Origin: Vitreoscilla massiliensis
GTDB lineage: Bacteria; Pseudomonadota; Gammaproteobacteria; Burkholderiales; Neisseriaceae
NCBI RefSeq assembly: GCF_001457815.1
Contig: NZ_LN898220.1
Coordinates: 186,001-250,000 of the forward strand
DNA length: 64,000 bases
Reading direction: 5' to 3'
Positions 42,790 to 51,079 of this stretch are shown piece by piece (position 1 is the stretch's first letter; each line of letters starts with the position of its first letter). Under the pieces are notes generated by a model. It saw only the letters and a list, made by a program, of their open reading frames with translations. It searched no databases and was not told the origin of the DNA. A program made the translations under genes and the position numbers.

Positions 42790-43192
42790 GCACGCCTTGT
42801 ACCACACCACCGCCGCCACCCTCGCCAGCGCCACCATCAGCATGGTGGCAGCGTGGCTGTTGGCCGCGCTCGCTTTTATGGCCGTTCTCATCGTTCCTGC
42901 TTATTTATCGGTGTATGCGGCGGTGTTTTTGGCGGTGTTGCTGCTGGCTTCAGCATATTTGCACCTGCGTTTGCATTTGGACACGCTGTTATTGCGGGCT
43001 TTGGCGGCGCAACAATTAAACGCTGCTGATTTAGAAAAAGCCTTATTGCAATTGCGTTTGCGCAAAAAATCACTGCAACACACGCCCCACAGCCGCTGCG
43101 CCGCTTGTTTGGCGGTGTGGTACAAATCTCTTGTCATAGATTGTGTGTTATCCTTGCTGAGTGTCATCACTCTAGTCAGCACCACACTCTAA
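42782..43192 (+). CDS. Small membrane protein of the lipid operon, unknown
   Basis: A 136-residue protein I cannot assign. Two adjacent hydrophobic segments (about 16-37 and 40-60) are followed by a charged amphipathic helix rich in Leu, Arg and Lys (LEKALLQLRLRKKSLQ). A cysteine pair in SRCAACLAVWYK and a last hydrophobic segment (VIDCVLSLLSVITLV) close the protein. It overlaps the ynbD-like gene by 8 bases and ends 13 bases before the acyltransferase, so it belongs to the operon. E. coli ynb has no such gene. Confidence 0.75.
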   Translation: MSEHALYHTTAATLASATISMVAAWLLAALAFMAVLIVPAYLSVYAAVFLAVLLLASAYLHLRLHLDTLLLRALAAQQLNAADLEKALLQLRLRKKSLQHTPHSRCAACLAVWYKSLVIDCVLSLLSVITLVSTTL

Positions 43193-43205
43193 AGCAGGAG
43201 CCTGC

Positions 43206-43853
43206 ATGAAACCCGAGCTTTCCAGTCCATTGGCGCGCGTCATGGATACTTTTCTGTGTTTGATTACTTCCTTCATCACTGGCGTGAGCTCGAAACAAGC
43301 CAGCGATTTGGCGTTCAGCCCCAGCAATAAGGTCTATTACGCCAACCATTCCAGCCACGGCGATTTTGTGTTGGTGTGGATTTCCCTGCCCAAGACTTGG
43401 CGCATGCTCACCCAACCGGTGGCTGGTGTCGATTATTGGCTCAGCAGCAAGCTCAAGGCTTTCATTGCCGAACAGGTGTTTCGGGTCTTGCTCATCGACC
43501 GCCAACACAATCCGCAACAGGCAATTGCCGCCATGGACGCGGCGCTCAAAGACGGCAAATCATTGATTTTGTTTCCTGAAGGCACACGCAATACCACCGA
43601 CGACCAAATGCTGTTGCCATTCAAAAGCGGCCTGTACCATTTGGCGCGCGAAAACGAACATGTGGAATTTGTGCCAGTGTGGATTAACAACATTAACAAA
43701 GTCTTGCCCAAAGGCAAAATTCTGCCCATCCCCTTGCTGTGCGATGTGCGCATTGGCGAAGTGATTAAAAAACTGCCGGATGAAGACAAAAACGCATTCT
43801 TAAGCCGCACCCGCCAAGCCTTATTGGATTTGGCGCCACAGGAGGCAAAATGA
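43206..43853 (+). CDS. 1-acyl-glycerol-3-phosphate acyltransferase (PlsC family)
   Basis: A 215-residue lysophospholipid acyltransferase. The catalytic HX4D motif is in NHSSHGDFVLVW, and the glycerolipid-binding FPEGTRN motif follows about 85 residues later. It lacks obvious long membrane spans. AGCAGGAG precedes the ATG. It overlaps the CdsA-like gene by 4 bases (ATGA), which suggests that acylation product and cytidylyltransferase act in sequence. It is probably a paralogue of the housekeeping PlsC, dedicated to this operon. Confidence 0.88.
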   Translation: MKPELSSPLARVMDTFLCLITSFITGVSSKQASDLAFSPSNKVYYANHSSHGDFVLVWISLPKTWRMLTQPVAGVDYWLSSKLKAFIAEQVFRVLLIDRQHNPQQAIAAMDAALKDGKSLILFPEGTRNTTDDQMLLPFKSGLYHLARENEHVEFVPVWINNINKVLPKGKILPIPLLCDVRIGEVIKKLPDEDKNAFLSRTRQALLDLAPQEAK

Positions 43854-44782
43854 CTTTACCCTTCTCTTTGTGGTGGCTGTTCCTCGCCATCTTGGCCATT
43901 TTGATTACCGCCAGCTCCGTCGGCTCCATCTTGGCGCTGAAATACGGCTCGCAAAACCCGACCATCAGCAATTTGAATGCTCGCATCAATGCATGGTGGG
44001 TAATGACGCTGGTGTTGGTCTTGGCCTTTATCACCGGCCATATTGGTTCAACCTTTTTGTTTTTCTTGGTATCGTTTGCGGCGCTGCGCGAGTGTTTGAG
44101 CCTGATTTACAGCCGCCGCGGTGATTACGCGGTATTGGTGGCCTGTTTTTACGTGGTGCTGCCGGTGCAATACTATTTTGTCCTCACCGATTGGTATGGC
44201 ATGTTTGCCATCTTCATCCCGGTGTACGCATTCTTATTGCTGCCCATCTTGGCCGGCTTATCGGGCGACCCAACGCGTTTCCTCGACCGCACTGCCAAAA
44301 TTCAGTGGTCGCTGATGGTGAGCGTGTTCTGTATCTCACATGTGCCATTTTTACTGAACCTGAAAATCGAAAACTTCGACCAAAACATCTTATTGGTGAT
44401 TTTCTTGATTGCCGTGGTGCAAGCGAGCGATGTGTTGCAATACATTTGGGGCAAATTATTGGGCAAACGCAAAATCGCACCAGTGTTGTCGCCATCGAAA
44501 ACCGTCGAAGGCTTTGTTGGCGGTGTGGCCTCGGCCACGGCTCTGGCCACTGCTTTGTGGTGGATTACGCCATTCACACCGTTTCAGGCCGGCTTAATCG
44601 GCCTCATCATTTGTTTGATGGGTTTTGCCGGTGGTTTGGTGATGTCGGCGGTGAAACGCGACTTTGGTGTCAAAGACTGGGGCCACATGATTAAGGGCCA
44701 CGGCGGCATGATGGACAGGGTTGATTCGATTTGTTTTGCCGCACCCATCTTCTTTCACATCGTGCGCTATTATTGGTCTTAA
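43850..44782 (+). CDS. ynbB: Phosphatidate cytidylyltransferase paralogue, YnbB/CdsA-like
   Basis: A 310-residue integral membrane enzyme that would activate phosphatidic acid as CDP-diacylglycerol. The Cds signature SAVKRDFGVKDWGHMIKGHG followed by GMMDRVD is intact, and LSPSKTVEGFVGG precedes it. Length is close to E. coli YnbB (298). As last gene of the operon it would feed the YnbA-like phosphatidyltransferase at its start. A housekeeping cdsA is expected elsewhere in the genome. Confidence 0.88.
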   Translation: MTLPFSLWWLFLAILAILITASSVGSILALKYGSQNPTISNLNARINAWWVMTLVLVLAFITGHIGSTFLFFLVSFAALRECLSLIYSRRGDYAVLVACFYVVLPVQYYFVLTDWYGMFAIFIPVYAFLLLPILAGLSGDPTRFLDRTAKIQWSLMVSVFCISHVPFLLNLKIENFDQNILLVIFLIAVVQASDVLQYIWGKLLGKRKIAPVLSPSKTVEGFVGGVASATALATALWWITPFTPFQAGLIGLIICLMGFAGGLVMSAVKRDFGVKDWGHMIKGHGGMMDRVDSICFAAPIFFHIVRYYWS

Positions 44783-44792
44783 ATCCATGTAA

Positions 44793-44832
44793 AAGCGGCC
44801 TGTAAACACTGAAAAAGGTTTACAGGCCGCTT
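44793..44832. terminator. Lipid-operon terminator built from an inverted pair of uptake words
   Basis: AAGCGGCCTGTAAAC / GTTTACAGGCCGCTT, a perfect 15-base stem with a 10-base loop, 10 bases after the last gene of the operon. Confidence 0.8.
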
Positions 44833-45164
44833 ATTGATGTCTGCTACCCCCTCCTACTCGGCTTTTTCTATTTTTTGCATCGAGGCAAGTTATCTATCCC
44901 ACTGTAAATTATGGCCTAAATCCGTTTTCTCGGACTTTAATCCTTAAGTTACGCTTCCGTGCAACACAGTGTTGTAAATACACTCATATTTTCTGCATCT
45001 GAATTAAATGCATATTCCGATAAATATCTAATTTATTTATCTTATTTTTCTATAATTCACAATAGTCAATTGGCATGTACATTATGCGCAAAAGTCTTTT
45101 CCAATTTCCAGCCAGTCAATTTAGAATGTACATTCATTCACAATAAATGAAAGAGGAATACATC
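44833..45164. other. Intergenic stretch before the roadblock-like gene
   Basis: About 330 A+T-rich bases. No gene is supported; the 63-codon frame at 44959 has no product I recognise. GAGGAA at about 45152 is the ribosome site of the next gene. TGTACATT words at about 45077 and 45129 recur but I cannot assign them. Confidence 0.4.
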
Positions 45165-45521
45165 ATGAATTACAATGAATCAGTGCAACAATTGTTGAAA
45201 ACCGACGGTGCTTTGGCCGCGGCTGTTGTCGATTATTCCAGTGGTATGTTGTTGGCTGGTGGTGGCTCATCCAATATTGATTTGGAAATCGCGGCCGCAG
45301 GTAATACCGAGGTAGTACGTGCGAAAATGAAAACCATGGGTTTGTTGGGTTTGAACGACAGCATAGATGACATCTTGATTACTTTGGGTGAGCAATACCA
45401 TTTGTTGCGTCCTGTCAGTCGCCAAGACGGTTTGTTCTTGTATTTTGTCTTGGACAAATCCAAATCTAACTTGGCTTTGGCACGTCGCAGCTTGGTGGAT
45501 GTGGACAAACAAATTCGCTGA
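45165..45521 (+). CDS. Roadblock/LC7-like protein, stand-alone
   Basis: A 118-residue protein with the size and pattern of a roadblock/LC7 domain: GALAAAVVDYSSGMLLAGG (first strands), a helix with EVVRAKMKTMGLLG, then IDDILITLGEQYHLLRPVSR and FLYFVLDKSKSNLALARRSL. Such domains dimerise and act as GAPs or scaffolds for small Ras-like GTPases such as MglA. The ATG at 45165 (MNYNESVQQ) follows GAGGAA by 7 bases. It stands 5 kb from the GTPase operon at 50.7-58.8 kb and could be an additional partner. The family call is from sequence pattern only. Confidence 0.65.
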   Translation: MNYNESVQQLLKTDGALAAAVVDYSSGMLLAGGGSSNIDLEIAAAGNTEVVRAKMKTMGLLGLNDSIDDILITLGEQYHLLRPVSRQDGLFLYFVLDKSKSNLALARRSLVDVDKQIR

Positions 45522-45612
45522 TGGCCAATCAAAATCCATGTGTATTTTTGCAGTATTCATGGCTTTTACTTTGATAAAGCGAATGCAATCGTTTGAATAA
45601 GCAACAATAAAA

Positions 45613-45643
45613 CGGCCTGTAATGATTTACAGGCCGCTTTTTT
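45613..45643. terminator. Terminator from a slightly degenerate uptake-word pair
   Basis: CGGCCTGTAA / TTACAGGCCG with a 4-base loop, followed by C and six Ts on the plus strand, between the convergent roadblock-like and peroxiredoxin genes. The left word lacks its first G. Confidence 0.75.
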
Positions 45644-45673
45644 AAATGCTTGCGTTTAGCAACACATCAGCAA

Positions 45674-46291
45674 TTACAATTTGCCAGAGTTTTCTGCCAA
45701 GTAAGAAGCCACGCCTTCTGGGCTGGCATTCATGCCTTTGTCGCCTTTGTTCCAGCCAGCTGGACACACTTCACCGTGTTCTTCGGTGAATTGCAAAGCG
45801 TCAACCATGCGCAACATTTCGTCTACGTTACGACCCAATGGCAAGTTGTTCACCACTTGGTGTTGTACCACACCGTCTTTGTCGATCAAGAAAGAACCAC
45901 GGAAGGCAACGCCGCCTTCGCTTTCAACGTCGAATGCACGGATGATTTCGCCTTTAACGTCGGCAACCATGGTGTAACCCACTTGACCGATACCACCGTC
46001 GTTAACGGCAGTGTTGCGCCATGCATTGTGAGTGAATTGGCTGTCGATAGACACAGAGAACACTTCAACATTGCGTTGTTTGAATTCTTCCAAACGGTGA
46101 TCGAAAGCGATCAATTCAGATGGACATACGAAAGTGAAGTCCAATGGGTAGAAGAAGACAACAGCGTATTTGCCTGCAGAAGCGGTTTTGAAGTTGAAAT
46201 CATCAACAATCGAACCATTGCCTAAAACTGCGCTGAATTTTTTATCGGTGTCGTGAAAAAATGGGGCTGGTTTAGCTACCAATACTGCCAT
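45674..46291 (-). CDS. 2-Cys peroxiredoxin (AhpC/Prx type)
   Basis: A thiol peroxidase that reduces hydrogen peroxide and organic peroxides. The peroxidatic Cys lies in FVCPSEL (Cys56) and the resolving Cys in EVCPAGW (Cys176), placing the 205-residue protein among typical 2-Cys Prx enzymes. AGGAGA lies 7 bases before the ATG. Codon use is strongly biased, as for abundant proteins. No ahpF is adjacent; the reductant is probably thioredoxin or another system. Confidence 0.95.
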   Translation of the reverse strand: MAVLVAKPAPFFHDTDKKFSAVLGNGSIVDDFNFKTASAGKYAVVFFYPLDFTFVCPSELIAFDHRLEEFKQRNVEVFSVSIDSQFTHNAWRNTAVNDGGIGQVGYTMVADVKGEIIRAFDVESEGGVAFRGSFLIDKDGVVQHQVVNNLPLGRNVDEMLRMVDALQFTEEHGEVCPAGWNKGDKGMNASPEGVASYLAENSGKL

Positions 46292-46417
46292 GTTAAATCT
46301 CCTAAACTAAAAATAGGTTATAGACCTGAACTGCCAACTGTTTACTGTAATGAATTTACCCCCATGCGGCAAATTGAATTTCCTCATGAGCAAATTACAA
46401 TAAACTATGCGCACGCT

Positions 46418-47020
46418 TTATTGCAGTGCCAACACTTTTTGCACGGCTGCATTGGCAGCCACGCGTGCATGCAAGGCCTGTAAGTTTTTACAGGCCGATA
46501 AATCCACTTCTTTGTAGCCGGCCCAATTGAGCGCCACCAGCAAATACACGTCGGCGATGGTCAATTCATCGGCCAAATACTCACGGCCATGCAAATGTGC
46601 ATCCACAGCCGCAAACAAGCTTTGCAATTGCTTTTTCGCCGCGGCCACCACCTCGGCTTGTGCAGCTTCGCTTTCGGCAAAACGCTGTGGGCCAAACAAA
46701 ATCGAAAATTTGCTGTGGATGTCAGCATTGATCATGCCCAACCACTGATGGGCTTTGGCTTGTTGTTTAGCGTCGCCCTTACCAAACAAATGCGCTTGTG
46801 GGTATTTTTCGGCGATGTATTGCAAAATCGCGGTGTTTTGCGACAAGGCAAAATCGCCGTCTTCCAATAAGGGCACCGAACCTTGGGGATTTTTGGCCAA
46901 GAATTCCGGCGTTTTGGTACCAGCAAAATCCAATTTGACCAATTCAAACTCCGCCCCTGCCCACTCCAAGGCCACGTTGCCTACGATAGAACAGGCGCCT
47001 GGTAACATATAGAATTTCAT
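46418..47020 (-). CDS. Glutathione S-transferase family protein
   Basis: A 200-residue cytosolic GST. The N-terminal thioredoxin fold is visible with MLPGACSIVGNVALEWAGAEF and the glutathione-binding GSVPLLEDGDFALSQNTAILQYI. The C-terminal helical domain contains ELTIADVYLLVALNWAG. An inverted pair of shortened uptake words (46475-46496) lies inside its 3' coding part. It is 17 bases downstream of pepN; the two may be co-transcribed. Confidence 0.92.
   Translation of the reverse strand: MKFYMLPGACSIVGNVALEWAGAEFELVKLDFAGTKTPEFLAKNPQGSVPLLEDGDFALSQNTAILQYIAEKYPQAHLFGKGDAKQQAKAHQWLGMINADIHSKFSILFGPQRFAESEAAQAEVVAAAKKQLQSLFAAVDAHLHGREYLADELTIADVYLLVALNWAGYKEVDLSACKNLQALHARVAANAAVQKVLALQ
46475..46496. 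repeat. Inverted pair of shortened uptake words inside a gene
   Basis: GGCCTGTAA, 4-base gap, TTACAGGCC, entirely inside the GST coding sequence about 60 bases from its stop. All other pairs in the window are intergenic. Confidence 0.6.
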
Positions 47021-47037
47021 TGAATGTCCTCTTAGGG

Positions 47038-49695
47038 TTATGCCACTTGATGTTGTAACAAGATTTTGCCGACAATTTCGGCGGTGTCTTTCGACACATT
47101 CGCTTGCGCTTGTATGCGTTCCAATTGTGCCAGCATCAACTGCTGACGGGCATCATCGATACGACTCAACACATTAAACGCCTGCACCAAACGGGCAGCC
47201 ACTTGCGGATTGTAAGCATCCAAGGCGATGATTTTGTCTGCCACAAACTCATAACCACGACCGCTGACATGGTGGAATTGGCCGATATTGCGCGTAAACG
47301 TACCAATCAATGCCCGCACCTTATTCGGGTTTTCCATGCTAAAGCGCGGATGGGCTAAAGCGGCCTGTACGCGTTCAAACGTGTCACTGCGGGTGCTGCT
47401 GGCCACCAACATAAAGTATTTGTCCATCACCAACGCATCTTCATCGAATTTACGCGCAAATTGTTGCAGTAATTCGTCGCGTATTGGATTTTCGGCACAA
47501 TTGATGGCTTGCAAAATACCCCATTCATGCGTCATATTAAACGCCAATTTGTCGTATTGTTGTTTGAAGTAAGTCAGGCTCTCAGGTTGGGCGCGCGGCA
47601 AATACGAGCGCACGGTATTGGTGAGGCCACGGAATTTTGCCAACAAGGGATGGTAGTCGGCAATATTGTCCAAACCACTGTTCAATTCGCGCTCTTGCGA
47701 AGTGTGGCGCAAGCCACTCAAATCGTTGACACAGGCTTTGGCGATGCTGCTCACCACCCACTCACGCGCTTGCCACAATAAGGTTGGATCGAGTTGGGCA
47801 AAGTCTTGGTCCCAAATCTCTTGTTCGCTTGGCACCGTCAACATCAGGGCCAACAAGGCCGCGTCGATGTCTTGCTGCATCAATTGTTGCAACGCTTGGG
47901 TCAAATGGCTGATCTCAGGCATGGCCGCACCATCGCGCAACGCACGCACCGCTTGCTTCATCACGCGACGGTACAAGATTTGTCCGGCTTCCCAGCGCGC
48001 AAATGCGTCTTTTTCATGCAGCATCAACACGCTCAGCTCGGCTTCGCTGTATGGGTAATCCAAATACACCGGCGCGCTGAAACCATGCAATAAAGACAAT
48101 ATTGGCGCATCGGCCACACCGTTGAAGACCCACTCTTGTTCGGCTTCACGCAATACCAACACCGTTTCTTGTGCACTGACACCGTCTAACTCAAAGTGTT
48201 GCGCCTCGCCTTGTGAATTCAACACACTCATTTTCAACGGTATCATCAACGGCAATTTGGCGGCCGTGGTATCCGGCGTGGCAGGCAAGTGTTGAGCGGC
48301 CTGTAAACGCAGAGTTTGACTGGCGGCATCGTAAGTACTGTGCAAACGCACTTGCGGTGTACCGGCTTGGCTATACCACAAGGCAAACTGGGTTAAATCA
48401 TAACCATTGGCATCGGCCATGGCCAAACGAAAATCATCGCACGTCACCGCTTGCCCATCATGGCGCTGGAAATACAGCTTCATGCCTTTTTGGAAACCTT
48501 CTTCTCCCAATAAGGTATGCAACATGCGTACAATTTCGGCGCCTTTTTCGTACACGGTTAAGGTGTAGAAATTGTTCATCTCGGTATAAGACGCAGGGCG
48601 AATGGGATGGGCGGTAGGGCCTGCATCTTCAGGGAATTGGTTGGCACGCAACACCATCACGTTTTCAATGCGACGCACATCACGGTTGGCCATGTCGCCA
48701 GAGAACTCTTGGTCGCGGAATACGGTTAAGCCTTCTTTGAGCGACAGTTGGAACCAATCGCGACAGGTCACACGATTGCCGGTCCAGTTATGGAAATACT
48801 CGTGTCCGATGACACCTTCGATGTGTTCAAAGTCTTTGTCGGTAGCGGTTTTGGAGTCGGCGAACACGTATTTGGTATTGAAGATGTTCAAGCCTTTGTT
48901 TTCCATAGCCCCCATATTGAAGTCGCCAACGGCCACCACCATAAAGATGTCCAAGTCGTATTCCAAACCAAAACGCTCTTCATCCCAACGCATGGCGCGT
49001 TTTAAGGAAGCAATGGCATACGGTACTTTGTGTTTGTCTTGCTCGGAAGTGTAGAAATGGATGACCACTTTGCGGCCAGATTGGGTGATGAATTCGTCTT
49101 TGCTACAGGCCAAATCCCCTGCCACCAAGGCAAACAAATAGCTGGGCTTGCGAAATGGGTCTATCCATTTTACATAGTGGCGCTTCTTATCCACATCGCC
49201 TGCCGCCACTTGATTGCCATTGGATAACAATACTGGATAACGTTTTTTATCGGCCACAATGGTGGTCGAGAATTTGGTCATCACATCGGGACGGTCGAGA
49301 TAATAGGTGATTTTGCGGAAGCCTTCTGGCTCGCATTGGGTGTACAAATTGCCATTGGAAGCATACAGACCCATCAAACTTTTGTTTCTGTTTGGATGCA
49401 CATGGGTGGTGATTTCCAATACAAAACTCTCGGTGGGTACGCTATGGATGGTGAGGGTTTCGGTGGCATTGTCCACAACATACGCAGTGTCGGTCAGAAC
49501 TTCACCATCCAATACCACTTCGATTAATTCTGCTGAACCGGTCAATTCCAATGGCGTGTGGCTGGTTTGCTTGGGCAATACCACCATGCGCGACTTCACT
49601 TGTGTGTATTCATCTTGAATATCAAAGTGCAAATCCAATTGGGTAATACTGAATTCAGGACGCTTATAGTCTTTTAAATAATGAACGGTTTGCAT
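47038..49695 (-). CDS. pepN: Aminopeptidase N
   Basis: An M1-family zinc aminopeptidase that trims N-terminal residues from peptides. The 885-residue protein has the exopeptidase motif GAMENKGLNIF and the zinc motif HEYFHNW (first His near 297, as in E. coli PepN), followed by the third ligand in LKEGLTVFRDQEFS. C-terminal helical repeats are typical of the gamma-proteobacterial PepN type. AGGAGC precedes the ATG. Confidence 0.97.
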   Translation of the reverse strand: MQTVHYLKDYKRPEFSITQLDLHFDIQDEYTQVKSRMVVLPKQTSHTPLELTGSAELIEVVLDGEVLTDTAYVVDNATETLTIHSVPTESFVLEITTHVHPNRNKSLMGLYASNGNLYTQCEPEGFRKITYYLDRPDVMTKFSTTIVADKKRYPVLLSNGNQVAAGDVDKKRHYVKWIDPFRKPSYLFALVAGDLACSKDEFITQSGRKVVIHFYTSEQDKHKVPYAIASLKRAMRWDEERFGLEYDLDIFMVVAVGDFNMGAMENKGLNIFNTKYVFADSKTATDKDFEHIEGVIGHEYFHNWTGNRVTCRDWFQLSLKEGLTVFRDQEFSGDMANRDVRRIENVMVLRANQFPEDAGPTAHPIRPASYTEMNNFYTLTVYEKGAEIVRMLHTLLGEEGFQKGMKLYFQRHDGQAVTCDDFRLAMADANGYDLTQFALWYSQAGTPQVRLHSTYDAASQTLRLQAAQHLPATPDTTAAKLPLMIPLKMSVLNSQGEAQHFELDGVSAQETVLVLREAEQEWVFNGVADAPILSLLHGFSAPVYLDYPYSEAELSVLMLHEKDAFARWEAGQILYRRVMKQAVRALRDGAAMPEISHLTQALQQLMQQDIDAALLALMLTVPSEQEIWDQDFAQLDPTLLWQAREWVVSSIAKACVNDLSGLRHTSQERELNSGLDNIADYHPLLAKFRGLTNTVRSYLPRAQPESLTYFKQQYDKLAFNMTHEWGILQAINCAENPIRDELLQQFARKFDEDALVMDKYFMLVASSTRSDTFERVQAALAHPRFSMENPNKVRALIGTFTRNIGQFHHVSGRGYEFVADKIIALDAYNPQVAARLVQAFNVLSRIDDARQQLMLAQLERIQAQANVSKDTAEIVGKILLQHQVA
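48296..48306 (+). repeat. Uptake-like word, inside pepN
   Basis: Exact GCGGCCTGTAA followed by A; encodes Leu-Gln-Ala-Ala on the gene strand. Confidence 0.65.
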
Positions 49696-49880
49696 GCATT
49701 AGGCTCCTGTTATTCTTATGTCTTCATGGCAATGCGGGCTATTGTACTGCCATACTCTGGCTTTGTCTTAAGCCACATCATGCACCCTAGTCTTCTTGCA
49801 AAGTTTTACAAGTCCACCTAGCTGTTGGTGTCTGGCAGACAAATATGGGTACAATGCTTTTTTCTCAACCAGGGCTGCTT

Positions 49881-50645
49881 ATGAAAATCACCTCTTGGAA
49901 TGTGAATTCCCTCAATGTGCGTTTGCCCCATGTCTTACAATGGCTGGAGTCTCATCCTGTTGATGTGCTGGCCTTGCAAGAATTGAAATTGGATCAAGAA
50001 AAATTTCCCATCAACGATATTGAAGCTGCCGGTTATCAAGCAGTGTGGTTCGGACAGAAAACCTACAATGGTGTGGCTTTAATCTACAAGGGCGAAATCG
50101 CCGATATCATTCGCGGCATCCCCAATTATGCTGATGAACAAAGGCGCATGATTGCGGCCACCATCAATGGTGTGCGCGTCATCAATGTGTATTGCGTGAA
50201 CGGTGAAAGCCTAGACAGCCCCAAATTCCTCTACAAACAAGAATGGTTTGACGCTTTACAGACTTTTGTTGCCAGCCAAATTCAGCAATATGAAAAAGTG
50301 GTGTTACTCGGGGACTTCAACATCGCTCCCGCCGATATAGACGTGTACGATGCCGAGAAATGGCGCAATCAAATTTTGTGCTCTGCAGATGAGCGACAAT
50401 GGTTTGAACAATTATTGGCATTGGGTCTGACTGACAGCTTCCGTTACAAACGGCCTGTAGACGTGCAATACACATGGTGGGATTACCGCATGAACATGTT
50501 CAAACGCAAATTGGGTTTGCGTATAGACCATGTCTTAATCAGCGATGCACTTAAAGATGGCATCATTGAGGTGTCAGTAGATGAAAACGCCCGATCTTGG
50601 GAAAGACCGAGCGATCATGCGCCTATTACTTTAGAAGTAGCGTGA
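49881..50645 (+). CDS. xthA: Exodeoxyribonuclease III
   Basis: An AP endonuclease and 3'-5' exonuclease of base-excision repair. The 254-residue EEP-fold protein has SWNVNSLNVRL, LALQELKLDQEKFP (catalytic Glu), VLLGDFNIAP, the QYTWWDYR segment and the C-terminal RIDHVLIS and SDHAPI motifs with the catalytic Asp-His. I choose the ATG at 49881 (MKITSWNVN); the frame extends upstream to 49845, but that part holds a TACAAT promoter-like box. Confidence 0.95.
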   Translation: MKITSWNVNSLNVRLPHVLQWLESHPVDVLALQELKLDQEKFPINDIEAAGYQAVWFGQKTYNGVALIYKGEIADIIRGIPNYADEQRRMIAATINGVRVINVYCVNGESLDSPKFLYKQEWFDALQTFVASQIQQYEKVVLLGDFNIAPADIDVYDAEKWRNQILCSADERQWFEQLLALGLTDSFRYKRPVDVQYTWWDYRMNMFKRKLGLRIDHVLISDALKDGIIEVSVDENARSWERPSDHAPITLEVA

Positions 50646-50648
50646 CTC

Positions 50649-50672
50649 GTGTTAGGCAGCAATGCCTAACAC
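50649..50672. terminator. Hairpin between convergent xthA and the roadblock operon
   Basis: GTGTTAGGCA, 4-base loop, TGCCTAACAC: a perfect 10-base stem right after the xthA stop and 17 bases from the roadblock stop. It has no T run, so termination may be weak or Rho-assisted. Unlike the other convergent junctions it does not use uptake words. Confidence 0.55.
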
Positions 50673-50688
50673 AATCTGACAAAATATC

Positions 50689-51051
50689 TTACAAAATGTC
50701 GACGATATTTTTGGCTGCGCGCTTCGCATCCAAAAAGATCAAACCCAGTTTTGCACCTTCTTTTGCAATAACGGTTAAGACGGCATCGTGACCGGCATAA
50801 CTCATCAAGATGTAACCATTGCTGCCTTTTACCATCACTTGATCAAGATCACCACGATTCAATTCACGTGCGGTACGTTCACCCAAAGCCAACATCGCTG
50901 CGGCCATGGCACCTACACGGTCTTCGTCAACGTCTTGTGGTAATAAAGCTGCCATGGTCAAACCATCTGCAGAGATAATTGCAGAGGCTTCGATGTCTGC
51001 TGATGAGCCATTTAAATCACTCAGAATTGACTTGAGCATTTGTTCACGCAT
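50689..51051 (-). CDS. Roadblock/LC7 domain protein (MglB-like)
   Basis: A 120-residue protein that fits the canonical bacterial roadblock/LC7 domain: EASAIISADGLTMAALLPQDVDEDRVGAMA, then a helix ALGERTARELN, then DLDQVMVKGSNGYILMSYAG and AVLTVIAKEGAKLGLIFLDAKRAA. Bacterial members such as MglB act as GAP or co-GEF for the polarity GTPase MglA. It is the last gene of an eight-gene operon that also encodes a small GTPase (51723-52259), its likely partner. Confidence 0.88.
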   Translation of the reverse strand: MREQMLKSILSDLNGSSADIEASAIISADGLTMAALLPQDVDEDRVGAMAAAMLALGERTARELNRGDLDQVMVKGSNGYILMSYAGHDAVLTVIAKEGAKLGLIFLDAKRAAKNIVDIL

Positions 51052-51079
51052 TTAAATTCTCCAACTTCTAAAATAAAAA

